Of a DNA stretch of 64,000 bases, positions 48,287 to 57,159 are shown one piece after another. This stretch comes from JBBDIP01 sp050260675. GTDB taxonomy: Bacteria; Bacillota; Sulfobacillia; Fermentithermobacillales; Fermentithermobacillaceae. The position numbers and the translations under genes were made by a program. Position 1 is the stretch's first letter. The number at the start of each line of letters is the position of its first letter. The stretch spans positions 310,001 to 374,000 of the forward strand of contig JBLNCN010000011.1 in assembly GCA_050260675.1 (NCBI GenBank), in the 5' to 3' direction. The notes under the pieces are model-generated. The model did not search any database and was not told where the DNA came from. It worked only from the letters and a program-made list of their open reading frames with translations.

Positions 48287-49963
48287 GGTGGTGGAAGCGC
48301 GGAGCATCTCTCTCGCGTGCTCCAAGGATATGTCGAGGGCGCCGCCCGAGAGCATCCGCGCTACCTCGGCGGCCCGTTCGTCGCTGTCAAGCCGGCGGAC
48401 CGAAGCAAAGGTCCGGCCGTCCCTTTCTTCCTTCGATACCAAATAGTGGTTATCCGCAAGCGCGGCAATTGACGCCAAGTGAGTCACGCACAGGACTTGG
48501 TGGCTGCGCCCCAACTGCCAAAGTCTCTCCGCCACTGCCTGGCCGGCGTTGCCTCCAATGCCCGAGTCTATCTCGTCGAAGATCAGGGTTGGGACCGGGT
48601 CCACCGCTTCCAGGTGCGACTTTACCGCCAGCATCAGTCTCGAGAGTTCCCCGCCCGACGCGACCTTGTTGACCGGCATGGGTTCTTCACCAGCGTTAGC
48701 GGAGAAAAGAAACTCCACGCGATCGAACCCGTTCGGGCCCGGTTCCTGGTCCCTTGAAAGCTTTACAGCAAACTTGGCCCCAGGCATCCCAAGGGTCTGA
48801 AGGCTCCTCGATACGTCCAATTCCATCGCCCGGGCGATGTCCGTTCGGATGGCCGTAAGTGTCTCGCCTAGCCTGGCCATCTCCTTGGAGAGGACTTCGT
48901 GCTCGGCCCGCAGCTTGGCCAGGGTCAGGTCGGCGTTCTGGAGTTCGTCCAGCCTTCCTTTGGAGGCAGCCCCGTACTCGATGATTCGCTCGATGCTCTC
49001 GCCGTACTTGGACTTGAGCCGCTGGATCGTATCCAGCCGTTCCGAGACAACCCGCAGGCGCAAGGGGTCCGCCGCGAGGCGCTTCCGGTACTCCCGCATC
49101 AGGTCTATGGCTGCTTCCATCTCAAAGACGACCTGCTCAACTGATGAGAGGGCTTGTCCAACCGCGGGATCTACGGAGGCCACCTTTCGCAGTTCGCTGA
49201 CTGCGCTGTCGACGGCTTCCTTGGCCGATCTGCCCGAAGCCCGGCTGCCTTCATAAAGCGCCTCATAGGCGCGATTCCACAGGTCAATCAGCCGCTCTTG
49301 AGACGACAGAACAGCGAATTCCTGCCTAAGTTCCTCTTCCTCCCCGGGCCTAAGCTTTGCGCTCTCTATCTCCTGAACCTGGTAAGAAAGGAGGTCGATC
49401 TCCCTCTGTCGTTCCCGGTCTCCCCTGCCCAAATCGTCGATTTTGCGGTTCAGGACCTGCCTTTGGCGGTAGAGGTCGGTGAACGCGCGCCGGTGGGGTT
49501 CCAGGGTATCTCGGCGAAGGCTGTCCAGGATCGCGAGATAGTTCTGGGGCCGCAGGAGCGAGTGATGCTCTTGCTGCCCGTGGATGTCCACCAAGCGGCT
49601 ACCCAATTCCTGTATCATCGCGGCAGTGGCTAGCCGGCCGTTTACTCGTAGATAGGACCTATCGGCCAGTATGTCCTTCTGGAGGATTACCTCGGAGGAT
49701 TCTTTTGTCGCATCGTAGAGCGGATCGGCGGGATCTAACGCGAACCCCGGGGGCAGACCGGCTATCATTTCGACAACCGCCCTATCCTCTCCGGATCTCA
49801 CGAGATCTCTGGACGTGCGCTGCCCAAGACAAGCAAGAACGGCTCCTACCACCATGGATTTTCCGGCGCCTGTCTCACCGGTGAAAACCGTAAGTCCTTC
49901 CCCGAGGTCCAGGCGCACCTCGGAGAACAGACCGAAGTTCCTGATGGAAAGGTAGGAGATCAT
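48239..49963 (-). CDS. recN: DNA repair protein RecN
   Basis: SMC-like ATPase acting early at double-strand breaks (574 aa). Walker A is TGETGAGKSMVVGAV near residue 30-45, then a coiled-coil arm (about 150-350), and at the C-terminus the signature KVASGGELSRLMLAVK and Walker B TLIFDEIDSGIGG. GRSHQVLCVTHLASIAALAD follows. The final 15 residues are an aberrant S/K/C/Y repeat from a 12-bp tandem repeat. It is 3 bp after argR, the usual argR-recN pairing. Confidence 0.96.
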   Translation of the reverse strand: MISYLSIRNFGLFSEVRLDLGEGLTVFTGETGAGKSMVVGAVLACLGQRTSRDLVRSGEDRAVVEMIAGLPPGFALDPADPLYDATKESSEVILQKDILADRSYLRVNGRLATAAMIQELGSRLVDIHGQQEHHSLLRPQNYLAILDSLRRDTLEPHRRAFTDLYRQRQVLNRKIDDLGRGDRERQREIDLLSYQVQEIESAKLRPGEEEELRQEFAVLSSQERLIDLWNRAYEALYEGSRASGRSAKEAVDSAVSELRKVASVDPAVGQALSSVEQVVFEMEAAIDLMREYRKRLAADPLRLRVVSERLDTIQRLKSKYGESIERIIEYGAASKGRLDELQNADLTLAKLRAEHEVLSKEMARLGETLTAIRTDIARAMELDVSRSLQTLGMPGAKFAVKLSRDQEPGPNGFDRVEFLFSANAGEEPMPVNKVASGGELSRLMLAVKSHLEAVDPVPTLIFDEIDSGIGGNAGQAVAERLWQLGRSHQVLCVTHLASIAALADNHYLVSKEERDGRTFASVRRLDSDERAAEVARMLSGGALDISLEHAREMLRASTTYKSSYKSSCKSSCKS

Positions 49964-49966
49964 AGG

Positions 49967-50422
49967 CTATAGACCAGCCATCTTCCTGAGCGTCTCCAGC
50001 ATTTCGTGGGCGGAGGTAGTCTCTCTCACCACGCACAAAACGACATCGTCTCCTGCGACCGTACCGAGCATCCCGGGGAGTTTCAGAGCATCAATGGCCT
50101 CACCCACAGCTGAGGCAGTCCCGTCGAGGGTCTTCACCAGGACGATGTTGCCGGACTTGTCCATGTCCAGGCAGCAATCAGAGAAGAGCCTCCTGAACCG
50201 CTCGCGGTAGACCAGCGACGGGTCGCCCGGCATGAGGGCGTACTTATACCTGCCGTCCTCGGATGGAACCCTAACCAGGTTCAGTTCCTTGATATCCCTT
50301 GATACCGTCGCCTGGGTGACGTTGATCCCCTCGCGGGCCAGGGCCTCACAAAGGGCTTCCTGACTGGTAATGACGTTCTGGGATACAAGCTCAACGATCC
50401 TTACTTGTCTCTTGGATTTCAT
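49967..50422 (-). CDS. argR: Arginine repressor ArgR/AhrC
   Basis: Hexameric arginine-responsive regulator (151 aa). It has the N-terminal winged helix (ITSQEALCEALAREGINVTQATVSRDIKELNL) and the C-terminal arginine-binding domain with the GTVAGDDVVLCVVR motif. Its position between nadK and recN is the conserved Clostridia order. No ARG-box search was possible here. Confidence 0.95.
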   Translation of the reverse strand: MKSKRQVRIVELVSQNVITSQEALCEALAREGINVTQATVSRDIKELNLVRVPSEDGRYKYALMPGDPSLVYRERFRRLFSDCCLDMDKSGNIVLVKTLDGTASAVGEAIDALKLPGMLGTVAGDDVVLCVVRETTSAHEMLETLRKMAGL

Positions 50423-50461
50423 CTGGATGCCCCCCGGTACCTCGCTATTTGGGATTCACCG

Positions 50462-51352
50462 CTACCGCGGAAGCCTATCTGCTCCTTCCTTCATCTTGCG
50501 GCGCAGTACGTCGTAGAACGACCACTCGCTGCGCCGCAGAAGAACCACCCGGAGACCGGTTGTGTAGACCCTGATCCTGTCGCCGGCAAGCAGCGCCAGG
50601 AATTCCTGCCCGTCGATGGAGAGCGAGGTTGACCGGCTGGGCTCGCATATTTCGATCTCGCAGGGCTCGGAGGACGGCAGAACGATAGACCTTGAGTACA
50701 GCGTGTGCGCGCAGACCGGCGTCACCAGCATAGCATCGATCTCCGGAGACATAAGGGGGCCGCCTGCGGACAACGAGTATGCGGTAGAACCGGTCGGGGT
50801 AGCGACGATGACCCCGTCGGCAAAGTAGGTGTCAACTTCGCTTCCGTGGACTCGCAGCGTTAGCGCCGTCATGCGCCCGTACGGGCCCTTCACGACTGCG
50901 GCTTCGTTCATAGCGATGCTCTTGTACACCATCTGGCCGTCGCGAATGACTTCGGCGGTCAAGGTAATCCTCTCGTCCCTCTTGCAGGCCCCGGAGATGA
51001 ACGAGGGCAACGCCGCGAACAGGTCGGTAGATTCCAGTTCCGTCAGAAAACCGAAATGCCCAAGGTTCACTCCCAGGAGGGGGACACCTATGGGGCCAAG
51101 GGCCCTGGCCGCAGCCAGGAGCGTTCCGTCGCCGCCCAACACAATGCCGAAGTCTACACCGTTTTGCGCCCAGTCTTTGATCGGCAGGCATGCTTCGGGG
51201 AACCCCAGGAGTTTAGCTATACAGGGCGGCAGGTAGCAGCTGTGCCCTCTATCAGTAAGCCAGTCCAGGATCTGTGCCGTAAGCTCCCGGCTGCCCTGCT
51301 TTTCGAGGTTAGGGTAGATCCCTATTCTTCTCCCCGCGCCGCTGTCGCCCAT
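50462..51352 (-). CDS. nadK: NAD kinase
   Basis: Phosphorylates NAD to NADP (296 aa). It has VLGGDGTLLAAARAL with the GGDGT motif, LGVNLGHFGFLTELE, MNEAAVVKG and DGVIVATPTGSTAYSLSAGGPL. The ATG at 51352 gives a 31-bp overlap with dxs, longer than other overlaps here. In many Clostridia tlyA lies between dxs and nadK; it is absent here. Confidence 0.95.
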   Translation of the reverse strand: MGDSGAGRRIGIYPNLEKQGSRELTAQILDWLTDRGHSCYLPPCIAKLLGFPEACLPIKDWAQNGVDFGIVLGGDGTLLAAARALGPIGVPLLGVNLGHFGFLTELESTDLFAALPSFISGACKRDERITLTAEVIRDGQMVYKSIAMNEAAVVKGPYGRMTALTLRVHGSEVDTYFADGVIVATPTGSTAYSLSAGGPLMSPEIDAMLVTPVCAHTLYSRSIVLPSSEPCEIEICEPSRSTSLSIDGQEFLALLAGDRIRVYTTGLRVVLLRRSEWSFYDVLRRKMKEGADRLPR

Positions 51353-53238
51353 GTTCCTTTCCCGAGCGCTTCGCGCACTCTCTCGGCTATAGACTTGGCG
51401 TCCAGGCGATACGCCTCCCTAAGCTTCGCCTGCGACCCGTGCTGCAAGAACTCGTCAGGCAGTCCTATCTTGTGGATCTCTCCGCCTAACGGAGCCAGGG
51501 CATCCACCACCGCTTGCCCGAAGCCACCCACCACCACGTTCTCCTCAAGCACGAAGACCGGGGCCTTGGCGGCTAAGGCTGAGAGCGTCTCGACATCCAG
51601 CGGCTTGGCGAACCGGGCGTTCACAACTCCGCACGAAATGCCCTGTTCGCGTAGGGCCGCAGCGGCTTCGAGGGCCGGAGCGACCATACTCCCCAGGGCC
51701 ACCAGGTTCGCGTGGCTGCCGGTACTCAGCACCTCCGCCCGCCCGAGCGGGAGGACCACAGGCGCGTCAAGCGCGCCCCGGTAATCCACTCCGACTGCAG
51801 CTCCCCTCGGATACCTGACCGCGCATGGGTCCGGCAGGCGGAGAGCCGTGTACAGCATGTTGACGAGTTCCCTCTCGTCCTTGGGCGCCATGACCACCAT
51901 ATTGGGAATCGGGCTCAAGTACGAGAGGTCGAACTGACCTTGGTGGGTTTCTCCGTCTTCTCCGACAAGTCCTGCACGGTCGATGGCAAAGACCACCTTG
52001 AGGCGTTGAAGGCATACGTCTTCGATAATCTGGTCGAAAGAACGCTGAAGGAACGTCGAGTAGATCGCCACCACAGGAAGCAGCCCGCCTTGGGCCAGGC
52101 CGGCGGCGAAAGTCACTGCATGGCTTTCGGCTATGCCGACGTCGAAGAAGCGGTCAGGGTAAGAGGCTTTGAACTGGTTTAGCCCGGTGCCGTCCGACAT
52201 CGCGGCAGTTATTGCAACGATCCTCGAGTCCTGAGCAGCAAACTGGCACATAGCTTCGCCGAAGACCTTGTTCCAGGAGGGCGGGCCGCCCTTCTTCATG
52301 ATCTCGCCAGTCACCACGTCGAACGGGCCTGGGCCGTGGAACTTCTCGGGATCTTTCACCGCGGGGGCGTAGCCCCTGCCCTTTTCGGTGACCACGTGCA
52401 CGATGACCGGCTCCTTGAGGGTCTTCGCCTCAAAGAAGACTCGCTGCATGGCCGCGATATCATGGCCATCGATGGGTCCGTAGTATCTGAAGCCCAGGGA
52501 CTCGAACCAGGCCTCCGGGAACAGGAAGAACTTGAGCCCGCCCTTGAGCCTCTTGAGCAGGTTGGCGGCCGCTTTGCCCATGCTGGGCATGTGGCCCAGA
52601 AGGCGCTCGATCTTTTGCTTGGTCGAGCGGTATGCCGGAGCCAGGCGAAGCGTGGTCAGGTAGTACGAAAGGCCTCCCACGCTTTCGGAAATCGACATGG
52701 AGTTATCGTTCACAACCACGATCAGATTGGTCTGGGAGTCGCCTGCATTGTTCAGGCCTTCAAAGGCCACTCCTGAGGTAAGGGAGCCGTCACCGATCAC
52801 GACCACCACGTTGTAGTCCTCACCCGAAAGGTCCCTTGCTTTTGCCAATCCGAGCGCGTAAGAGATCGACCCCGAGGCGTGTCCCGTGTCGTAGACGTCA
52901 TACGGGCTCTCCTGCCGTTTCGGATATCCGGAAATGCCGCCGAACTGCCGCAAAGAGTCAAACCGGTCCCAGCGGCCGGTCACCAACTTGTGAGCGTAGC
53001 ACTGGTGGCCTACGTCCCAGACGATTTTGTCCCGGGGTGTGTCGAAGACAGAGTGCATCGCGAGCGTGAGCTCGACGACGCCTAAGGACGACGCGAGGTG
53101 GCCGCCGGTCCTCGAAACGGTGCTCACGATCTTCTCCCGCACGGCTTCGGCGACTTCCCTGAGTTCCGCAACGGAAAGGCCTCGCAGTTCTTCAGGAGAA
53201 TTTACCTTGCGCGCTACATCCTTGGAATCTGTCGTCAT
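51322..53238 (-). CDS. dxs: 1-deoxy-D-xylulose-5-phosphate synthase
   Basis: First enzyme of the MEP isoprenoid pathway; condenses pyruvate and glyceraldehyde 3-phosphate using thiamine diphosphate (638 aa). It has HLASSLGVVELTLAMHSVFD, VWDVGHQCYAHKL, IGDGSLTSGVAFEGLNNAG (TPP-binding), FDVGIAESHAVTFAAGLA and DRAGLVGEDGETHQGQFDLSYL. Together with ispH (2 kb) and ispA (56 kb) it shows that isoprenoids are made by the MEP route. Its start overlaps the membrane-protein gene by 4 bp. Confidence 0.96.
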   Translation of the reverse strand: MTTDSKDVARKVNSPEELRGLSVAELREVAEAVREKIVSTVSRTGGHLASSLGVVELTLAMHSVFDTPRDKIVWDVGHQCYAHKLVTGRWDRFDSLRQFGGISGYPKRQESPYDVYDTGHASGSISYALGLAKARDLSGEDYNVVVVIGDGSLTSGVAFEGLNNAGDSQTNLIVVVNDNSMSISESVGGLSYYLTTLRLAPAYRSTKQKIERLLGHMPSMGKAAANLLKRLKGGLKFFLFPEAWFESLGFRYYGPIDGHDIAAMQRVFFEAKTLKEPVIVHVVTEKGRGYAPAVKDPEKFHGPGPFDVVTGEIMKKGGPPSWNKVFGEAMCQFAAQDSRIVAITAAMSDGTGLNQFKASYPDRFFDVGIAESHAVTFAAGLAQGGLLPVVAIYSTFLQRSFDQIIEDVCLQRLKVVFAIDRAGLVGEDGETHQGQFDLSYLSPIPNMVVMAPKDERELVNMLYTALRLPDPCAVRYPRGAAVGVDYRGALDAPVVLPLGRAEVLSTGSHANLVALGSMVAPALEAAAALREQGISCGVVNARFAKPLDVETLSALAAKAPVFVLEENVVVGGFGQAVVDALAPLGGEIHKIGLPDEFLQHGSQAKLREAYRLDAKSIAERVREALGKGTWATAARGEE

Positions 53239-53804
53239 GTCTTCGACTTTGTCCCTCCCAGCGCCCTAAGCCACAGGCGCCTTATCCTCCCGAGGAGAAG
53301 GATGATATCTTCAGAGTACTTGAGGGCGAACGGCTTTGAAAGGGCCTTGCCGCCGATAGACAGGAGCGATGCGACGCCCACCGCCGCGCTCGCGAGATAT
53401 GGGATCGAGCCCGGCGGAAGGCTGTCGCGAAGGCGGAAGGCCATCGCCACCGCCAGCGCTCCGCCTAGGGTCGCCGATACGTCGCCCATCAGATCGCTAA
53501 ATACGGATGAAACGCGGGACGCGTTCCTCACGTACCATATGGCTTCTCGGGCGCCGCTCACCCGCCGTGAGGCCATTGATAGGAGCGCTTGCTCGTCGGC
53601 TCTCGCGCTCGCGACACCTACTGCGTCGCAAGCAACACCCAAAAGGATTACGCCGGCAAACAGCGGGAATGTCAACCCGAAGGGTATACGGTCGGTAATG
53701 CGCTCAAGAGAGAAATTCATCCCGAAACTAAGGAAGAACCCGGCCATTGAAAGGCCGAGCGCTTGCAGGTAGAACGCTATTCGTCCGGACTTCCTCTTTG
53801 TCAT
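53235..53804 (-). CDS. Integral membrane protein, possibly related to the DUF21 (CNNM) domain
   Basis: A 189-aa protein with four hydrophobic segments. The pattern GVASARADEQALLSMASRRV...GAREAIWYVRNASRVSSVFSDLMGDVSATL recalls the DUF21 membrane domain of CorB/CNNM magnesium transporters, but no CBS or CorC domain follows. I am not certain of that relation. It directly precedes dxs, with ATGA-type overlap, so it is in the same operon as the isoprenoid gene. Confidence 0.55.
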   Translation of the reverse strand: MTKRKSGRIAFYLQALGLSMAGFFLSFGMNFSLERITDRIPFGLTFPLFAGVILLGVACDAVGVASARADEQALLSMASRRVSGAREAIWYVRNASRVSSVFSDLMGDVSATLGGALAVAMAFRLRDSLPPGSIPYLASAAVGVASLLSIGGKALSKPFALKYSEDIILLLGRIRRLWLRALGGTKSKT

Positions 53805-54453
53805 CGATAGTTCTGGTTCTCGCCTCCGAGGGGCAGCGTATGCAGTAAATCTTGTGCCATCAGGTCCAGCAGGATTTCCCGTCGGCCCACCTGCGCTCTC
53901 GCGCGCGGCGGTTCCCCTTCAAGGGCCGGCCTGCCGCGTCACCGCCAGCAGAGCTGGATCGCCACTTAGCGCACACCGCAACCCCGCACACGCCCGCGTT
54001 AAGACAGTCTAGGAGTTTTCCTCAAAGGCCCCTGTCCCTAGCCTCTTTTGCAGCCGGGTTTTCAGGACGAACCATCCTACCCGGCCCACTCAAGACAGGC
54101 CATTTCCTCTTCCCAAATCTCCAAGGACACAACCGAGAAGACCCATAATCGGGGGTCTCCGCGAGAAAAGGGCAGGAACACCTGCATGCCATTGTAGGTT
54201 TCCCTTTTCTCCTTCTCCCCAAGTGAGCCGGAAGCTGGGCGCAACCAGCCCCCATGGGGCGAACTCCGGTTCTGGCCCGCGACGGATTTTTAGCCCCGCC
54301 TTTGGAACAGGAGAGCCTACTAGAATACTGCGCCCTCTCGGAGGAGGAACGCAGCAACCATTATACGGTATGCATAAGTGAATATCAAATTCCTGGGGTT
54401 TAGCAGGGATGCAGTCGCGGATCAGCGAGGTCTCAGGGACAGTGGTCGCAGCC
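53805..54453. other. 650-bp region without a recognised gene
   Basis: Short frames on both strands look like random sequence (Arg/Pro/Ser-rich, no ribosome sites). Read leftward it holds purine-rich stretches near 54200 and several GC-rich inverted segments. A structured RNA or the promoter of the downstream (leftward) membrane protein-dxs-nadK operon is possible, but nothing specific was identified. Confidence 0.4.
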
Positions 54454-55704
54454 CTAGAGCGAGCGCGGCGCCCTGCCGTACTTGTCCTCCAGCCTTACGA
54501 CGTCGTCCACCTCGGGTGTGGAGGCCTCCAGGAATACGAGGTCGGTCCAGGCCTCGACCCTGTGACGAGTGCGGGGCTCTATCGTGACGGTCAATCCGGG
54601 AACTATGGGTATCCGGTCATCGCCGAGGAACAAGAGCCCTGTGCCGCTGACGAAATGCATCGTCTCCAGCTTCCTCTCGTGGTACTGGAGGCTGAGAGAA
54701 TGGCCTGCCCGCACGGAGATCCGTTTGCCCACGTAGCGCTCGGTCCGCGCCCACCAGACCTCCTCGCCCCAGGGCTTGTCCACTTTACGGGCCTGCCCCA
54801 TAGCATGCGTCTCGCGTGCAAGCATCGCAGCTCCCAGGAGCGGGCCGTCGCCACCCAGTTCCGCTACCATCAACGGCACGTCCTGCCCCCACATGCGGTA
54901 TGACCGCTTCGCGACCTCGTCGCGGCATGGGCCGAGGTAGAAGGAAAACATACCTTGCTCTATCTGGGACAGCCCGCCGCCGATCACTACCGCGGAAGGC
55001 TCCAGGATGGTGACTACTGAGGCTATCCCCATCCCAAGCGCTCGCCCGGCAGCAGCCAAGACTTCCCGCGCCCGGATCTCCCCTCCTGCGGCCTTCGCGA
55101 AGGCCTCGCCGGCAGGCTTGCCGTATTCGCGCAGAATAGCCGAACCTGACGCCATAGCCTCTACGCACCCTCGCCTGCCGCAGCCGCACATAGGCCCATC
55201 GGGGTTCGCCTGCAGATGCCCTATCTCCCCTGCCCCATCTCGCGCCCCTTTGATCAGTCTGCCGCCGGAAACGAGCGCTCCGCCGACGCCGGTACCTACG
55301 GTTACAAGAAGGAAATCGCTCAGGCCGCGCCCGCTTCCGAAGAAAAGCTCGCCGTATGCTGCGACGTTCGCATCATTCTCCAGTATGACAGGCACACCCA
55401 GCGCTTCTTCTAGAGCGTCGCCCAATGGATAACCGCCCCAAGCAGGAAGGTTGGGCAGGCGGCCGGGACGGCGCGCCTTGGTGTCCAGGGGGCCGGGAGC
55501 AGCCACCCCGGCTACCAAGAACTGCCCCTCCGCAGGGACGAGAGCGCGGGCTTCGCGGACGGTAGCGAGAATGGAAGCAGCGGGATCATCGCGGATAGTA
55601 GGAATGGTGACCGATGTGACCACCGACCCGGGATCGTCGCGCGCTACAGTGCCGATCCTGGTCTTTGTGCCGCCGATATCGATGGCGAGGAAGAACTCGT
55701 TCAA
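54454..55704 (-). CDS. ROK-family sugar kinase fused to a cupin (mannose-6-phosphate isomerase-like) domain
   Basis: A 416-aa fusion. Residues 1-300 form a ROK kinase: AIDIGGTKTRIGTV (phosphate 1), ENDANVAAYGELFFGSG, VTVGTGVGGALVSGG, and the zinc motif GPMCGCGRRGCVEAMASG. Residues about 310-416 form a single cupin barrel starting KPWGEEVWWARTERYVGKRI, with SLQYHERKLETMHFVSGTG and TVTIEPRTRHRVEA, like the C-terminal domain of mannose-1-phosphate guanylyltransferase/mannose-6-phosphate isomerase. The protein may phosphorylate a hexose and bind or isomerise the product. The domain pairing is unusual to me. Confidence 0.85.
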   Translation of the reverse strand: MNEFFLAIDIGGTKTRIGTVARDDPGSVVTSVTIPTIRDDPAASILATVREARALVPAEGQFLVAGVAAPGPLDTKARRPGRLPNLPAWGGYPLGDALEEALGVPVILENDANVAAYGELFFGSGRGLSDFLLVTVGTGVGGALVSGGRLIKGARDGAGEIGHLQANPDGPMCGCGRRGCVEAMASGSAILREYGKPAGEAFAKAAGGEIRAREVLAAAGRALGMGIASVVTILEPSAVVIGGGLSQIEQGMFSFYLGPCRDEVAKRSYRMWGQDVPLMVAELGGDGPLLGAAMLARETHAMGQARKVDKPWGEEVWWARTERYVGKRISVRAGHSLSLQYHERKLETMHFVSGTGLLFLGDDRIPIVPGLTVTIEPRTRHRVEAWTDLVFLEASTPEVDDVVRLEDKYGRAPRSL

Positions 55705-55756
55705 TGATGATGACCCACCCTTCAGGCACTTGGTGCTCGCGCGGACGCTTGGGTGC

Positions 55757-56611
55757 TCACGTCGCCCGCTTCAGGTATTCTGCTGTGAGATGGCGAGCCA
55801 ATGTATCGCGCCCGCCGAACCGCTCCAACGCCGTCAGCGCAGCCGTAAGGGCCTCTTCGGCTTCTTTCCGTGCGTCATCGGGAGACGTCTCCCGCACCAG
55901 GGTGTCTTTTTCCTCTTCAGTCTGACTCTGCGATGCGTCCTCAAGGTCGTCCAATACCTGAAAGGCGTAGCCGAACAGAGAACCCCACCTGGCTGCCGCC
56001 TCTTCCTGATCCTGCGAGGCTCCCGCCAGTACTGCGCCGATCCTCGCAGCTGCCTGGAACAGCGCGCCGGTCTTCAGGTTGTACATCTCCCTCACTCGGT
56101 CAGCGCCCAAAGCCCGGCCTTCCATTGCGAGATCAAGAACCTGGCCGCCGACCATCCCGGCCGGCCCGGCAGCCTGGGAGAGGACGGTTATTGCGCGGAC
56201 GATGCGGTCAGAGGGCAATCGGGGCGAGGTCGCCGCTGATGACGCGGCCACCTCAAAAGCGGCAGTGAGCAGGGCGTCGCCGGCCAACAGCGCGGTGGCA
56301 TAGCCGAACTGCTTATGGCAGGAGGGCTTTCCGCGACGAAAGTCGTCGTTATCCATACACGGGAGGTCGTCGTGTACCAGGGAGTAGGCCTGGATCATCT
56401 CCAGCGCCGCGGCAAAATCAAGGGCATCATCAGGCGAGCCGCCCAGCGCTTCAGAGAAGGAAAGCAGGATAGCTCCACGCAACCGCTTGCCGCCGTCAAG
56501 GGCATAGGACATTGCTTCCACGAGCACCGGTTCGGGTCCGAAGTTCTTCGAAAGCTCATGGAGCCGGGAGTCAATCATATCCTTGTACCTGTAGAGCACT
56601 GCTATGGACAA
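55757..56611 (-). CDS. ispA: Polyprenyl diphosphate synthase (farnesyl diphosphate synthase type)
   Basis: Elongates allylic diphosphates with IPP (284 aa). It has GGKRLRGAILLSF, the first Asp-rich motif VHDDLPCMDNDD (DDxxxxD), GYATALLAGDALLTAAFE, GGQVLDL, LKTGALFQAA and the second motif FQVLDDLEDA. The frame is open to 56740; I choose the TTG at 56611 because GGAGGGAG is placed 4-6 bases before it. ATG at 56578 is an alternative. It follows xseA-xseB, in the usual order, after a 550-bp gap carrying repeat elements. Confidence 0.92.
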   Translation of the reverse strand: MSIAVLYRYKDMIDSRLHELSKNFGPEPVLVEAMSYALDGGKRLRGAILLSFSEALGGSPDDALDFAAALEMIQAYSLVHDDLPCMDNDDFRRGKPSCHKQFGYATALLAGDALLTAAFEVAASSAATSPRLPSDRIVRAITVLSQAAGPAGMVGGQVLDLAMEGRALGADRVREMYNLKTGALFQAAARIGAVLAGASQDQEEAAARWGSLFGYAFQVLDDLEDASQSQTEEEKDTLVRETSPDDARKEAEEALTAALTALERFGGRDTLARHLTAEYLKRAT

Positions 56612-56701
56612 AGCGCTCCCTCCGCACCACCAATATTCGCCAAGCGCGCCGCCACGGAACCCCGCAATAAGTCCCTTCGTCAAACCAGTGTAGCCTTGAC
56701 C

Positions 56702-57019
56702 GTCACCCTGACGCAATGTTCGAAGACCATTCGAAGCCACAGACCCCCGGAAAGCCTACCTTTGTCACGACAAGACCACATGATATTGGTCACAACACGA
56801 CCTCATTGATCCGCATCTGTCATGCCATGACCCAGTAGGATTTGTGACTGTCATGGCATGACCCCTCGGGTTTCGCTGGTCGCAGCGTGATTATTAGCAA
56901 CTTGGTAATATTAGCCTCCGATGACCATTATGTCGAAAAGCCGGGGCACCCGGTGACCCTCTTTCGGAGGCTTCTCCGGCGGGTCCCCGACACCCTGGGT
57001 TTTATGGTCATCCCGTGAC
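56702..57019. promoter_or_regulatory. Array of 13-bp GTCA-N6-GAC elements upstream of ispA
   Basis: Five 13-mers fit GTCA-N6-GAC: GTCACGACAAGAC (56764), GTCACAACACGAC (56789), GTCATGCCATGAC (56819), GTCATGGCATGAC (56850) and GTCATCCCGTGAC (57007). The two central ones are perfect palindromes spaced 31 bp, about three helical turns. A shorter relative, CGTCACCCTGACG, lies at 56701. Four of five are followed by CC or CCC. The gap 56612-57159 has no convincing gene, so these are likely operator sites for an unknown regulator, or degenerate repeats. Confidence 0.55.
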
Positions 57020-57021
57020 TG

Positions 57022-57060
57022 AAAAAAGGATGGGACTTTGTGCCGCAGGGCACAAAGTCC
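57022..57060 (-). terminator. Terminator of the xseA-xseB operon
   Basis: A perfect 12-bp stem, GGACTTTGTGCC / GGCACAAAGTCC (57033-57060, 4-base loop). Read leftward it is followed by CATCC and then TTTTTT. It is about 100 bp past the xseB stop. Confidence 0.75.
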
Positions 57061-57159
57061 TACCAAACTGGAGTCCCCGTGGAGGGTATGACGTGAAGTC
57101 GCTACCGAGGAGTCGGCCTGCAATCTCAACCCGAAAACCGCGGAACTCCTGTCAGGCGC

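Noticed and set aside
54022..54357. 111-codon minus-strand frame in the 650-bp gap
   Set aside because: Composition is Arg/Pro/Ser-rich with no recognisable domain or ribosome site; likely random open frame.
54330..54365. Possible SRP (4.5S) RNA core because of GGAGGAGGAACGCAGCAACC
   Set aside because: The diagnostic GGTCAGGTCCGGAAGGAAGCAGCC-like loop is not present and no pairing arms were found.
56764..56863. CRISPR-like spaced repeats
   Set aside because: The repeated unit is only 13 bp, the spacing varies (25, 30, 31 bp) and the elements are palindromic operator-like; no cas genes are present.
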